Under the pieces are notes generated by a model, which searched no databases, was not told the DNA's origin, and worked only from the letters and a program-made list of their open reading frames with translations. The position numbers and the translations under genes were made by a program. From the NCBI GenBank assembly GCA_002842135.1, contig PHCD01000018.1:1-23109 (forward strand): 23,109 nt of DNA. The letters are read 5' to 3'. This DNA comes from Betaproteobacteria bacterium HGW-Betaproteobacteria-8 (lineage in GTDB: Bacteria; Pseudomonadota; Gammaproteobacteria; Burkholderiales; Methylophilaceae). Below, one piece after another: positions 15,166 through 23,027 of the stretch (positions within the stretch are counted from its first letter, which is position 1; the number at the start of each line of letters is the position of its first letter).

Positions 15166-15722
15166 CTAATCATTTTATGCGAATGCAGCATGGTTTTAGC
15201 CTGATAGAAATGGTTATTGCGACTGCGATACTGGCGATCCTTGCGGCAATTGCCGTTCCCAGTTTTGCGCAGATGATACAGAACAGCCGTATCCGTACAG
15301 CGGCCGAATCGATTCAGAACGGGTTGCAAGTAGCACGCGCCGAAGCGGTCAAGCGTAATACCATGGTGAAATTTCAACTGAATGCAGACAGTAGCTGGAT
15401 CGCCTGCGTGATCGCCAATGCAGGCGATAATTGTGTTAATGATCCGGCCAATGCAGATTACATACAGGGCCGTTCAACGGCTGAAGGTTCTACTGCAGAC
15501 GTGACTGCGACAGTCACTCCAGCCGGCAATACAACAGTGGTCTTTACCGGGCTTGGTTTGATTGCGCAGGGTACGAATCCGTTTACGCAGGTGGATGTCG
15601 ATATGGATGAGGCGGTGATGTCACCTGCTGACAGTCGTGACTTGCGCATCCTTCTGGGTGCTGGTGGCAGTGTTCGCATGTGTAACCCCAATCTTGGCGC
15701 GGATGATCCTCGCGCTTGTTGA
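15159..15722 (+). CDS. fimT: GspH/FimT family minor pseudopilin
   Basis: A 187-residue prepilin with leader MLTNHFMRMQHG and mature FSLIEMVIATAILAILAAIAVPSF, then the SRIRTAAESIQNGLQVARAEAVKRNTMV segment diagnostic of the GspH/FimT family. The C-terminal RDLRILLGAGGSVRMCNP matches the typical closing strands. Its start overlaps the pilE stop by seven bases; AAAAGG lies six bases before the ATG at 15159. In-frame ATGs at 15177 and 15183 are possible but give shorter leaders. It belongs to the tip complex that primes pilus assembly with PilV, PilW, PilX and PilY1; some FimT proteins also bind DNA during uptake. Confidence 0.9.
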   Translation: MLTNHFMRMQHGFSLIEMVIATAILAILAAIAVPSFAQMIQNSRIRTAAESIQNGLQVARAEAVKRNTMVKFQLNADSSWIACVIANAGDNCVNDPANADYIQGRSTAEGSTADVTATVTPAGNTTVVFTGLGLIAQGTNPFTQVDVDMDEAVMSPADSRDLRILLGAGGSVRMCNPNLGADDPRAC

Positions 15723-15732
15723 GGGAAAGATG

Positions 15733-16185
15733 ATGACGATGAAAAACAAATTTCCAGTTCGCAAAGCCATATCTACCATTTCGCACAGCAAGTCACAGCA
15801 AGGCATGGCGTTGCTGGAAGCCCTGATTGCCGTGTTGATTTTCTCCATGGGCATATTGGCACTGGTTGGATTGCAAGGGGCTATGGTCAAGAACACATCT
15901 GACAGCAAATATCGGGCGGAAGCGACCTTTATTGCGCAGCAGAAATTGGGGGAGGTTTGGGCTAACGCCAAGAGCCATAATACTTTTGGCAGTTATGCCG
16001 TTGTTGATGAGGATATTTCCGTTTTATTGCCGGGAGGCAAACGCACAGTGGCGATTTCGCCCGCCCCGAATTGCCTGGTGACGGTGACGGTGAGCTGGCA
16101 AATGCCTGGCGGCGACATACACAATCACACGACCAATGCGCGCGTTAACAGCATGGCCGAGCCAGGCACCTGTATCTATAAATGA
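15733..16185 (+). CDS. pilV: type IV pilus minor pilin PilV
   Basis: A 150-residue prepilin: a long leader (about 24 residues) ending QQG, cut before MALLEALIAVLIFSMGILALVGLQG, with Glu5 present. MALLEALIAVLIFSxGIL is typical of PilV. The SKYRAEATFIAQQKLGEVWA segment and the VTVSWQMPGGD strand also fit. Three clustered ATGs (15730, 15733, 15739) follow GAGGGAAAG; 15733 has the best spacing. The fimT stop lies ten bases upstream and pilW begins seven bases after the stop, so the operon is tight. Confidence 0.88.
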   Translation: MTMKNKFPVRKAISTISHSKSQQGMALLEALIAVLIFSMGILALVGLQGAMVKNTSDSKYRAEATFIAQQKLGEVWANAKSHNTFGSYAVVDEDISVLLPGGKRTVAISPAPNCLVTVTVSWQMPGGDIHNHTTNARVNSMAEPGTCIYK

Positions 16186-16192
16186 GGCCCCA

Positions 16193-17350
16193 ATGGTTAT
16201 GAGCGGAATGCACGAAAAAGTTGAATTACACAGCCAGTCTGGCTTCGGTCTGGTGGAGGTGATGGTTGGCATGGTTATCGGCCTGCTGGCGACTCTGGTG
16301 ATCATGCAGGTGTTTTCCACTTACGAGAATCAGCGCCGCGCGACCACCGGCAGTTCGGACGCCCAGACTAACGGCAGTATTGCGCTCTTCAATTTGCAGC
16401 GCGATATCCAGATGGCAGGTTATGGCCTGCCTATGCCGATGGCAGATCCGGAAAATTCCTCGCTGAAGTGCAACTTGTTGCCTGAGTATGACCCCGATGC
16501 CGATCCGGTGACCGATAACAGCATCAAGTTGTTCCCGATCGAGATTGAAAATGGCGTTGATGATTCCAGCGATATCATCAAGGTGCGCTACAGTAGGAAT
16601 GCTGCCGGTGCCGTGCCTACCAAGATCGTAAACCATACGCCAATCAACGATATCGTTGTTGATCATAATCTAGGTTGCAAGGACGGTGATGTTGCAATGA
16701 TTAATCAAGGTAATGCGTGCATGATGACGCTGGTGGCAACGGTAGCAATTGATGGCTATGGACACGGAGGCGGATCCAATGATGATACGCATATTGGTTT
16801 GGTTCCAACAACGCCGCTTGGCCCGCCACTCAGCAATAGTGCCATGCTAACCTGCATGGGAGACTGGCAGGAATACCGTTATGTGGTCGTGAACAACCAG
16901 CTGAGACGTCAGACGATTTCCGGCAATCTAGCAGATAACGAGGATAATGTCCTGGTTGATGAAATCGTTGTCTTGCAGGCGCAATACGGTGTTTCGGCGA
17001 CAGCGGACAGTAACCGGGTAACGGAGTGGAGGGATGCGACCGGCAACTGGACCCCTGCCAATCTGGCTGCGAACGTGGATCGGCGCAATCGCATCAAGGC
17101 TGTGCGTGTTGCCGTGGTTGCGCGGAGTGGGCAGCGTGAAAATGAAGTCGTTACCCAAGTCTGTACCACTGACAAGGGTACCGTTAACAACGGTCCATGT
17201 GCCTGGGATGATACCGATTTCGATGCAGCGCCGAAGATTGATCTTTCCCCTTTGTATGCGGTGGCGAATGAGTGGCAACATTACCGTTACCGTTCTTTTG
17301 AAACCATCGTCCCCTTGCGCAACATGCTCTGGTCCAGGGATGCGCTATGA
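16193..17350 (+). CDS. pilW: type IV pilus minor pilin PilW
   Basis: A 385-residue minor pilin. The prepilin site is SQSG before FGLVEVMVGMVIGLLATLVIMQVFSTYENQRRATTG, with Glu5 present and the ENQRR-TTG segment typical of PilW. The large globular domain carries six or more cysteines (for example LKCNLL, GCKDGD, ACMM, TCMGDW, QVCTTD and PCAWDD). LNLQRDIQMAGYG-like text (FNLQRDIQMAGYGLP) is a PilW landmark. The start ATG at 16193 has TGAGG five bases before it; a second ATG at 16199 is possible. The stop overlaps the pilX start as ATGA. Confidence 0.92.
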   Translation: MVMSGMHEKVELHSQSGFGLVEVMVGMVIGLLATLVIMQVFSTYENQRRATTGSSDAQTNGSIALFNLQRDIQMAGYGLPMPMADPENSSLKCNLLPEYDPDADPVTDNSIKLFPIEIENGVDDSSDIIKVRYSRNAAGAVPTKIVNHTPINDIVVDHNLGCKDGDVAMINQGNACMMTLVATVAIDGYGHGGGSNDDTHIGLVPTTPLGPPLSNSAMLTCMGDWQEYRYVVVNNQLRRQTISGNLADNEDNVLVDEIVVLQAQYGVSATADSNRVTEWRDATGNWTPANLAANVDRRNRIKAVRVAVVARSGQRENEVVTQVCTTDKGTVNNGPCAWDDTDFDAAPKIDLSPLYAVANEWQHYRYRSFETIVPLRNMLWSRDAL

Positions 17351-17406
17351 AATTCAGAACCATGAAATCCAGAACTCCGCAATCAAGAACTTTGAAATCG
17401 GCCGGT
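17347..17406 (+). repeat. tandem 15-bp coding repeat in the pilX leader
   Basis: Four consecutive 15-bp units start at 17347, 17362, 17377 and 17392. Units 1 and 2 differ at two positions (ATGAAATTCAGAACC and ATGAAATCCAGAACT); unit 3 keeps the AATC-AGAACT half and unit 4 keeps the TGAAATC part. Each encodes five residues, so gain or loss of a unit keeps the frame. Confidence 0.7.
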
Positions 17407-18021
17407 ATGCAAACGTGGCGGCAACGCGGCGTGGTGTTGTTTATCGCGCTGATTGCCCTGCTGGTGATGTCTCTGGCGGCGGTAGCGTTGATCCGCTCGG
17501 TGGACACCAACACCATGATTGCCGGCAACCTTGCATTGCGACAATCGGCGTTGACTTCCTCCGACCGGGGAGCGGAAACGGCAATGAACTGGCTGGATGC
17601 CAAAGCATTGGCTAATCTGGCTGAACTGGACGGCAACAACGTAGGGGAAGGGTATTACGCCACCTATTTCCCCACTATTGACGCCAACGGCGACGGTGTT
17701 ACTGATGACGAGGATGACAGGCTGTTCGCAAAAAGCCTGGTTGATAACAATGGCGTGCTGGATACCGCTGATGATGGCCAGGGCAATAAAATCGAATACA
17801 TCGTACAGCGTATGTGCCTGAATCCGGCACCGCCGGCCAACGATGCCACCAATAAATGCATGCTGGGTAAGCCGGAGACCGACACCAGCAGTTTCGCCGT
17901 CAAGGATGCTCCAGAAGCCGGCGCTATCGTCAATACAAATCAAAGTCCCATCTATCGCGTCACGGTCAAGGTGACTGGGCCGAAAAACACCGTGAGTTAC
18001 ACGCAAACCTATGTCTATTAG
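17347..18021 (+). CDS. pilX: type IV pilus minor pilin PilX with repeat-built leader
   Basis: A 224-residue PilX-type protein. After the leader ending QRG the mature helix reads VVLFIALIALLVMSLAAVALIRSVDTNTMIAGN; Glu5 is absent, as in GspK/PilX tip subunits. The leader consists of pentapeptide repeats (MKFRT, MKSRT, PQSRT, LKSAG) encoded by tandem 15-bp units, so ATG occurs at 17347, 17362 and 17407. A loop DANGDGVTDDED near residues 117-128 matches an EF-hand/dockerin-type calcium site. The start overlaps the pilW stop. PilX forms a complex with PilY1, the next gene, at the pilus tip. Confidence 0.88.
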   Translation: MKFRTMKSRTPQSRTLKSAGMQTWRQRGVVLFIALIALLVMSLAAVALIRSVDTNTMIAGNLALRQSALTSSDRGAETAMNWLDAKALANLAELDGNNVGEGYYATYFPTIDANGDGVTDDEDDRLFAKSLVDNNGVLDTADDGQGNKIEYIVQRMCLNPAPPANDATNKCMLGKPETDTSSFAVKDAPEAGAIVNTNQSPIYRVTVKVTGPKNTVSYTQTYVY

Positions 18022-18030
18022 GAGCAGGTC

Positions 18031-21000
18031 ATGAAGTTCTATCAACAAGGATATGCGCAATTATTCAAATGGCTGTTGGGCATGATGTTGCTCGCTACAC
18101 TCGTATTGCCCGGCCTGGCGCGGGCAGCAGGCGTCACTACGCCGCTGGATCTGGCGACTGTGCCGCTGGCCAACAGCCCAACGATTACCATACAGCCTAA
18201 CCTTTTGTTCGTGCTCGATGATTCCGGCAGTATGGAATGGAATTTCATGCCGGACCAGTTTGGCTACAATTTAAGCAGTCAGGATCAAAAAAAATGCCGT
18301 AAATATGTTGGAGAAAATTCCAGCAGCACTAAGCGCACTCAATGTTCAGGCGGTAATAGCAACGGCATGGGCGATGGCGGCGATCCGCCGATTTTTAGCT
18401 ATCGAATCAATACGGTTTATTACAATCCGGCTGTTTATTATGAGCCTCCGGTGAATCCATGCAATTTTTCTGAGCACTTGCCGAGCCAGACGAATTGGGC
18501 CAGTGTGCGTACCGATGGATTGAAGATCGATGCCAGTTGCAATCAGACTTCGGGTACAAGAGATCTGCTGACGACTTATCCTGAGCGTGTGTATTGTAAT
18601 AGCAGCGGGGTTGGTAGGGATACACTGACAACCCTTAATTCCGGTTCCCGTACATGTAAGCAGAACGGCATAGATCAAATTGCAGGGGTTGACGGCGATT
18701 ATGATTATCCTCAGACCACTGGCAATTGGTATGCCACCGGTAGCGGTTTTGGAACTTATGTGTACGCCAGGGACTACAACAGCAATCCGCATTATTACAA
18801 TGTGATTCCGCGCGAGCACTGCGCGGACAAATCGCTAGTGGACTGCACATTGACGTCGGTGCCTATTGCAGGCTATCCAGAACCGGCTTATGTGCGGTAT
18901 TGCAGCACAGATGCCCAAGCCAGCAGCTCAAGTGTGCAAACGGGAGCCGGTAAATGTCAGGCTGCATTTGACCGGGAGACTTCTGTTACCCCGGAAACTT
19001 TTACTTATGCTCGTTATGGCAACTTTCAACGGGTGGATATCGTTTCTTCTGTGGGTAGTTACCCCAAGGTCCTTGCCAGGACGGATTGTGCCGGCGCAAC
19101 TTGCACCTATAGCGAGGAAATGACCAATTTCGCTAACTGGTATGCCTATTACCGGACACGTATGCAGCTGATGCAATCATCCGTCGGGCTGGCATTCAAG
19201 GACGTTGGAGAAGACTTCCGGGTCGGCTTCATGACCATCAAACCTATATCTAGCGAGTCTGTGAATTTTGGCACGTTTAACACAGCGCACAAGTCTGCCT
19301 GGTATAAAAAACTCTATTCCATCACTGGGGACAGTGGTACTCCCTTGCGTGAAGCCTTGGGCAAGGCGGGACGTATCTATGCGGGTAAGGAAACCGTCAG
19401 CGGTGCTTTTACCGACCCTATGGAATACGAGTGCCAGCAGAACTTTACATTGCTGACAACGGATGGATTCTGGAACGGTAATGCCGGCGTGAAAGTAGAC
19501 GGTTCTGCCATGACTAATCAGGATGATAATGCGGAAACGCCACCACCCAAGTCTGAAGGTGGTATTGATAGCATAAATTCCTTGGCGGACACGGCAAAGT
19601 ATTATCGTGATACGGACTTACGTACAGGGGCGCTGGAGAACTGTCCTGGTGCGCTAGGGGCGTCAGTCTGCGAGTCGCCAGGCACTTCCGAAGCCAACAA
19701 GAAGCAGACTATGGTCACACTGACTCTGGGTCTTGGTGTGGATGGTACCTTGGCTTACATAACGGACTATAAAACGGCGTTATCAGGAGATTTCTTTGAA
19801 ATCAAAACTGGTTCCAAGGATTGGCCCAAGCCTGTGGGGGACACCCCAACGGCGATCGATGACCTCTGGCATGCTGCGGTTAATGGTGACGGTACCTATT
19901 TTAGTGCGAAGGACCCTGCAGAACTAACTCAGTCGATGAAGGAGGCACTGGCGTCGATTGAAGTCAAGCTAGGAGCTGGCGCCGCCGCGGCCACCAGTAC
20001 CTTGAACCCGGTTTCAACCGATAATGATGCATTTGTTGCCAGTTACACGACAGGCCATTGGACCGGAAATCTTGAAAAGCGCTCGATTGATCCAGTCAGT
20101 GGCGCGGTTAGCGGTACGACCGCGCCCGGCAATTGTGTTGAGGATGTGGTGATTTCCGCCAGTTGTACTGATCCATCCAGCATCGAGGCAAATGGCGCAG
20201 GGGGCTATAACTGTGTGACGCCGGACGTTACAGTGGAAACTGCTTGTGTAGGTGGTACTTGGGATGGGGTGGCTAATACCTGCAGTGTGCCGGTTGCAGC
20301 CTCTTGTACTGGTACGCTGAAAAATAAGGTGTTACCGTTTGAAGATTTCAGAAAGATTTACAAGAACAGCGGTAGTGGTTTGGATAACTTCACCTACACC
20401 AATCTTACTCCGGAAGAGAAGACTACCTTTGAACCGGCTTTTCTGTCAGAAAATTTGACCCAGTGGCCATTGCTGACCGCCGAACAGCAGACGCTGATCA
20501 CGGGGGAAAGTCTGGTGAACTACCTGCGTGGACAGACTGGTCTGGATGAGAATGCTGAAGATCCTATTAACAAGGTATTCCGTAAACGTCAGGCCGTATT
20601 GGGAGATGTGATTAATGCCAAGCCGGCGTTTATTGGCAAACCGACTTTCAGCTATGTGGATTATGGATATGACTCGTTCAAATCCACTAAGGCAACTCGT
20701 GCGGGTATGGTCTACGTGGCATCGAATGATGGCATGTTGCATGCATTTAATGCGGCAACTCTGGAAGAGGTCTGGGCCTATGTACCCAGCATGGTGATTC
20801 CAAACATGTGGAAGTTGGCGGATACGGCTTACGACACCAAGCACAGCTACTATGTCGACGGTGATCCGGTGATTTCCGATATTTGTGTGTCCGGTTGCGG
20901 TGGTGCAGGGGCCACCTGGAAGACTATACTGGTGGGTGGGCTGAATGCAGGCGGGCGCGGTTACTATGCGCTGGATATCACTGATCCGACATCTGCAGAT

Positions 21001-22065
21001 GGGCCTGAACTGCTCTGGGAGTTCGATGCAAATGACGCCCCCAATCTTGGATACACGTTCGGCACGCCGGTCGTGACCAAGGATCCTGATGGCAAATGGG
21101 TTGTGCTGGTGACTTCCGGCTATAACAATATCCCGGACGATAGCTCTTTTTATAACGATGAAGGTGTGAAGTTCAAGCCCAATAACCCGCCGCAGTTCAT
21201 GACAGGTGACGGCAAAGGTTATCTGTATATTCTCGATGCCGTGACCGGTAGCAAACTGACGGAGATTTCGACTGGCGTCGGTACTCCTTCTTTGCCAAGC
21301 GGGTTAGGAAAGATCGCGGCCTATGCTGAAGATCCAGAGAGAAACAATACGGCCAACTTTGTTTATGGTGGCGATTTGTTAGGCAATCTTTGGCGTTTCG
21401 ATCTTAGTGACAATTCGGTGATGAAGCTGGCGCAGTTGGATTCCGGGCAACCTATTACTGTCAAGCCTGAAATCGGTTTGATCAAGAAAAAGCGTGTAAT
21501 CTTCTTCGGTAGCGGCAAATATCTGGAAGTTACCGATCTCACTAACACCGATCAGCAGACGCTGTATGCCATCAAGGACGATAATCTGGCGACGACCGTT
21601 GCTGACCCGCGTGGTACGCTGGTGGAGCAGACTATGGAGATCAATGGCGATGTGCGCAAGATTACGTCGAATAATGCGGTCAATTGGGATAGTGATCTGG
21701 GCTGGTATATCAACTTCCCGGAGACCGCAGAACGGCAGCACGTGGCCTCCAAGTTGATTCTGGGTACCTTGCTGGTGCCGACTACCGTGCCGACCTCATC
21801 GGCCTGCCAGCCGGCCGGTCATGGCTGGTTTACTTTCCTGGATTTTCGGACCGGTCGCTCGGTATTGGATGACAATATTGTTTCTACAATGACCAGTTCG
21901 CCCGTGGTTGGTTTTAATGTGGTTTATATCGATGGAAAACCCAAGGTCTCGATTGTGACTGCGGATAACCCAACACCGAAGTTGATTCCGGGCGTGCCTT
22001 TCTCCGGCTCAGGCTCCGGATTTACGAGGACGAGATCCATCTGGCGCGAATTGATTACAGATTGA
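18031..22065 (+). CDS. pilY1: type IV pilus tip adhesin/assembly protein PilY1
   Basis: A 1344-residue secreted protein that primes pilus assembly with the minor pilins and acts as tip adhesin or surface sensor. It has a signal peptide ending ARAA, then a von Willebrand A-like domain with the MIDAS motif LDDSGSM (about residue 64) and later segments TPLREAL (about 436) and LLTTDGFWNG (about 475). A Cys-rich insertion fills about residues 85-365. A second Cys-rich block lies near 701-760. From about 853 the PilC/PilY1 beta-propeller begins (RQAVLGDVINAKPAFIG) with YVASNDGMLHAFNA, VGGLNAGGRGYYALDIT and VYGGDLLGNLWRFDLSD. AGGAG lies six bases before the ATG. It ends the operon. Confidence 0.95.
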   Translation: MKFYQQGYAQLFKWLLGMMLLATLVLPGLARAAGVTTPLDLATVPLANSPTITIQPNLLFVLDDSGSMEWNFMPDQFGYNLSSQDQKKCRKYVGENSSSTKRTQCSGGNSNGMGDGGDPPIFSYRINTVYYNPAVYYEPPVNPCNFSEHLPSQTNWASVRTDGLKIDASCNQTSGTRDLLTTYPERVYCNSSGVGRDTLTTLNSGSRTCKQNGIDQIAGVDGDYDYPQTTGNWYATGSGFGTYVYARDYNSNPHYYNVIPREHCADKSLVDCTLTSVPIAGYPEPAYVRYCSTDAQASSSSVQTGAGKCQAAFDRETSVTPETFTYARYGNFQRVDIVSSVGSYPKVLARTDCAGATCTYSEEMTNFANWYAYYRTRMQLMQSSVGLAFKDVGEDFRVGFMTIKPISSESVNFGTFNTAHKSAWYKKLYSITGDSGTPLREALGKAGRIYAGKETVSGAFTDPMEYECQQNFTLLTTDGFWNGNAGVKVDGSAMTNQDDNAETPPPKSEGGIDSINSLADTAKYYRDTDLRTGALENCPGALGASVCESPGTSEANKKQTMVTLTLGLGVDGTLAYITDYKTALSGDFFEIKTGSKDWPKPVGDTPTAIDDLWHAAVNGDGTYFSAKDPAELTQSMKEALASIEVKLGAGAAAATSTLNPVSTDNDAFVASYTTGHWTGNLEKRSIDPVSGAVSGTTAPGNCVEDVVISASCTDPSSIEANGAGGYNCVTPDVTVETACVGGTWDGVANTCSVPVAASCTGTLKNKVLPFEDFRKIYKNSGSGLDNFTYTNLTPEEKTTFEPAFLSENLTQWPLLTAEQQTLITGESLVNYLRGQTGLDENAEDPINKVFRKRQAVLGDVINAKPAFIGKPTFSYVDYGYDSFKSTKATRAGMVYVASNDGMLHAFNAATLEEVWAYVPSMVIPNMWKLADTAYDTKHSYYVDGDPVISDICVSGCGGAGATWKTILVGGLNAGGRGYYALDITDPTSADGPELLWEFDANDAPNLGYTFGTPVVTKDPDGKWVVLVTSGYNNIPDDSSFYNDEGVKFKPNNPPQFMTGDGKGYLYILDAVTGSKLTEISTGVGTPSLPSGLGKIAAYAEDPERNNTANFVYGGDLLGNLWRFDLSDNSVMKLAQLDSGQPITVKPEIGLIKKKRVIFFGSGKYLEVTDLTNTDQQTLYAIKDDNLATTVADPRGTLVEQTMEINGDVRKITSNNAVNWDSDLGWYINFPETAERQHVASKLILGTLLVPTTVPTSSACQPAGHGWFTFLDFRTGRSVLDDNIVSTMTSSPVVGFNVVYIDGKPKVSIVTADNPTPKLIPGVPFSGSGSGFTRTRSIWRELITD

Positions 22066-22078
22066 TCGATTCAAGCTG

Positions 22079-22106
22079 AAAAAAGGGCGGCAATGCCGCC
22101 CTTTTT
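22079..22106. terminator. bidirectional terminator between pilY1 and the Gx transporter gene
   Basis: Six A, then GGGCGGC (22085-22091), a 3-nt loop, GCCGCCC (22095-22101) and five T form a perfect A-stem-T hairpin, 13 bases past the pilY1 stop and nine bases before the convergent stop. Confidence 0.93.
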
Positions 22107-22114
22107 GCTGCCCG

Positions 22115-22630
22115 TCAGCTTTGTTGCATCAGTCTGGTTAGCACCAGGCCGTTAATCAAGCCGAAGACCAGTGCGGCTAGTGCGAAGATGGGTGTCAGGT
22201 AGATGATGCCGCTGTGCGGGATGAGCCAGAGCCAGACGATCAGCAGTTGACCGCTGATGTGGGCGAATGAGGCGAGGATGCTGAGGCTGACCGGGCCGAA
22301 CCATGTTCGGGGTAGTTTGATCGCCAAGGTGAGGACACAGAGGCTGCTGAGCGCGCCACCAAAACTCAGCAGGAACGTGGGCGAAAACAGTTGTCCCAAC
22401 AGCAGGCTGCCGGCGAACACGCGCAGCAGGCTGACCCAGGCGGCAGTGCCGATACCGTACTGATAAAGCACGTACAAGGTCACGATGTTGGCGATGCCGG
22501 GTTTGACGCCGGGCAGTGGCGACGGTAGTACGGCTTCGATCAGGTGCAGGCCGATGGCGAGGGCTGCCAGTTTGGCGATGCGGTGATCGTCCGCTGTGGC
22601 GGTAAATGTGTGCTGGATGTTTTTGGGCAT
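22115..22630 (-). CDS. Gx transporter family protein (HepT/heptaprenyl diphosphate synthase component I-like)
   Basis: A 171-residue membrane protein with about five hydrophobic helices. The signature is near the N terminus: AALAIGLHLIEAVLPSPLPGVKPGIANIVTLYVL, found in the Gx-transporter family that is often misnamed heptaprenyl diphosphate synthase component I. RVFAGSLLLGQLFSPTFLLSFGGALSSL continues the family pattern and resembles S components of ECF vitamin transporters. Its ATG lies one base after the stop of the NusG-II gene, so the two are coupled. Substrate is unknown; the ApbE neighbourhood suggests a redox-cofactor connection, which is inference. Confidence 0.85.
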   Translation of the reverse strand: MPKNIQHTFTATADDHRIAKLAALAIGLHLIEAVLPSPLPGVKPGIANIVTLYVLYQYGIGTAAWVSLLRVFAGSLLLGQLFSPTFLLSFGGALSSLCVLTLAIKLPRTWFGPVSLSILASFAHISGQLLIVWLWLIPHSGIIYLTPIFALAALVFGLINGLVLTRLMQQS

Positions 22631-22631
22631 A

Positions 22632-23027
22632 TTAATAATTCAGCGAATCGTAGGGCCTGCTGTTGCCCAGTAACTCGACACTGATCTGGTTCGGCAGGCA
22701 CATGGCAACCTGGCCAGCCTGAGTGAGCCAGCCCTGTTTAACGCAATACTGACGTGGGCCGGGATCACTGGCGACGCGTACCCGGCCGTGGTCGATGATG
22801 ACGGTGGTCGTGCCCAGCGGCCCCGGGATCTGCAGCGTGCGTTGTTGATTGAGACTTTGTGTCGTGAAGATTTCACTGCCGGCGCGGACCTGCACCTTGC
22901 TGGCAGCTTCGCCCAGCCAAAGCGTTTTGAACAGGCCAAAGACCACAACACCGCCCAACAGTACGATCAGGCCATCCCCCCATCTCAGTCCGTGCAGCCA
23001 GTTATGGCAAGGTGCGGACTTCGACAT
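22632..23027 (-). CDS. NusG domain II-containing membrane protein
   Basis: A 131-residue protein with one membrane helix (about residues 17-38, GDGLIVLLGGVVVFGLFKTLWLG) and a C-terminal domain of the NusG-II type (IIDHGRVRVASDPGPRQYCVKQGWLTQAGQVAMCLPNQISVEL), with the typical cysteine pair YC...MCLPN. It is not the transcription factor NusG: it lacks the NGN and KOW domains. The ATG at 23027 has GGAAG five bases upstream and lies inside the 3' end of the apbE-like gene (26-bp overlap). The frame is open upstream to 23072 but that region belongs to the other gene. The role is unknown; such proteins are regularly found next to apbE and Gx genes. Confidence 0.85.
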   Translation of the reverse strand: MSKSAPCHNWLHGLRWGDGLIVLLGGVVVFGLFKTLWLGEAASKVQVRAGSEIFTTQSLNQQRTLQIPGPLGTTTVIIDHGRVRVASDPGPRQYCVKQGWLTQAGQVAMCLPNQISVELLGNSRPYDSLNY

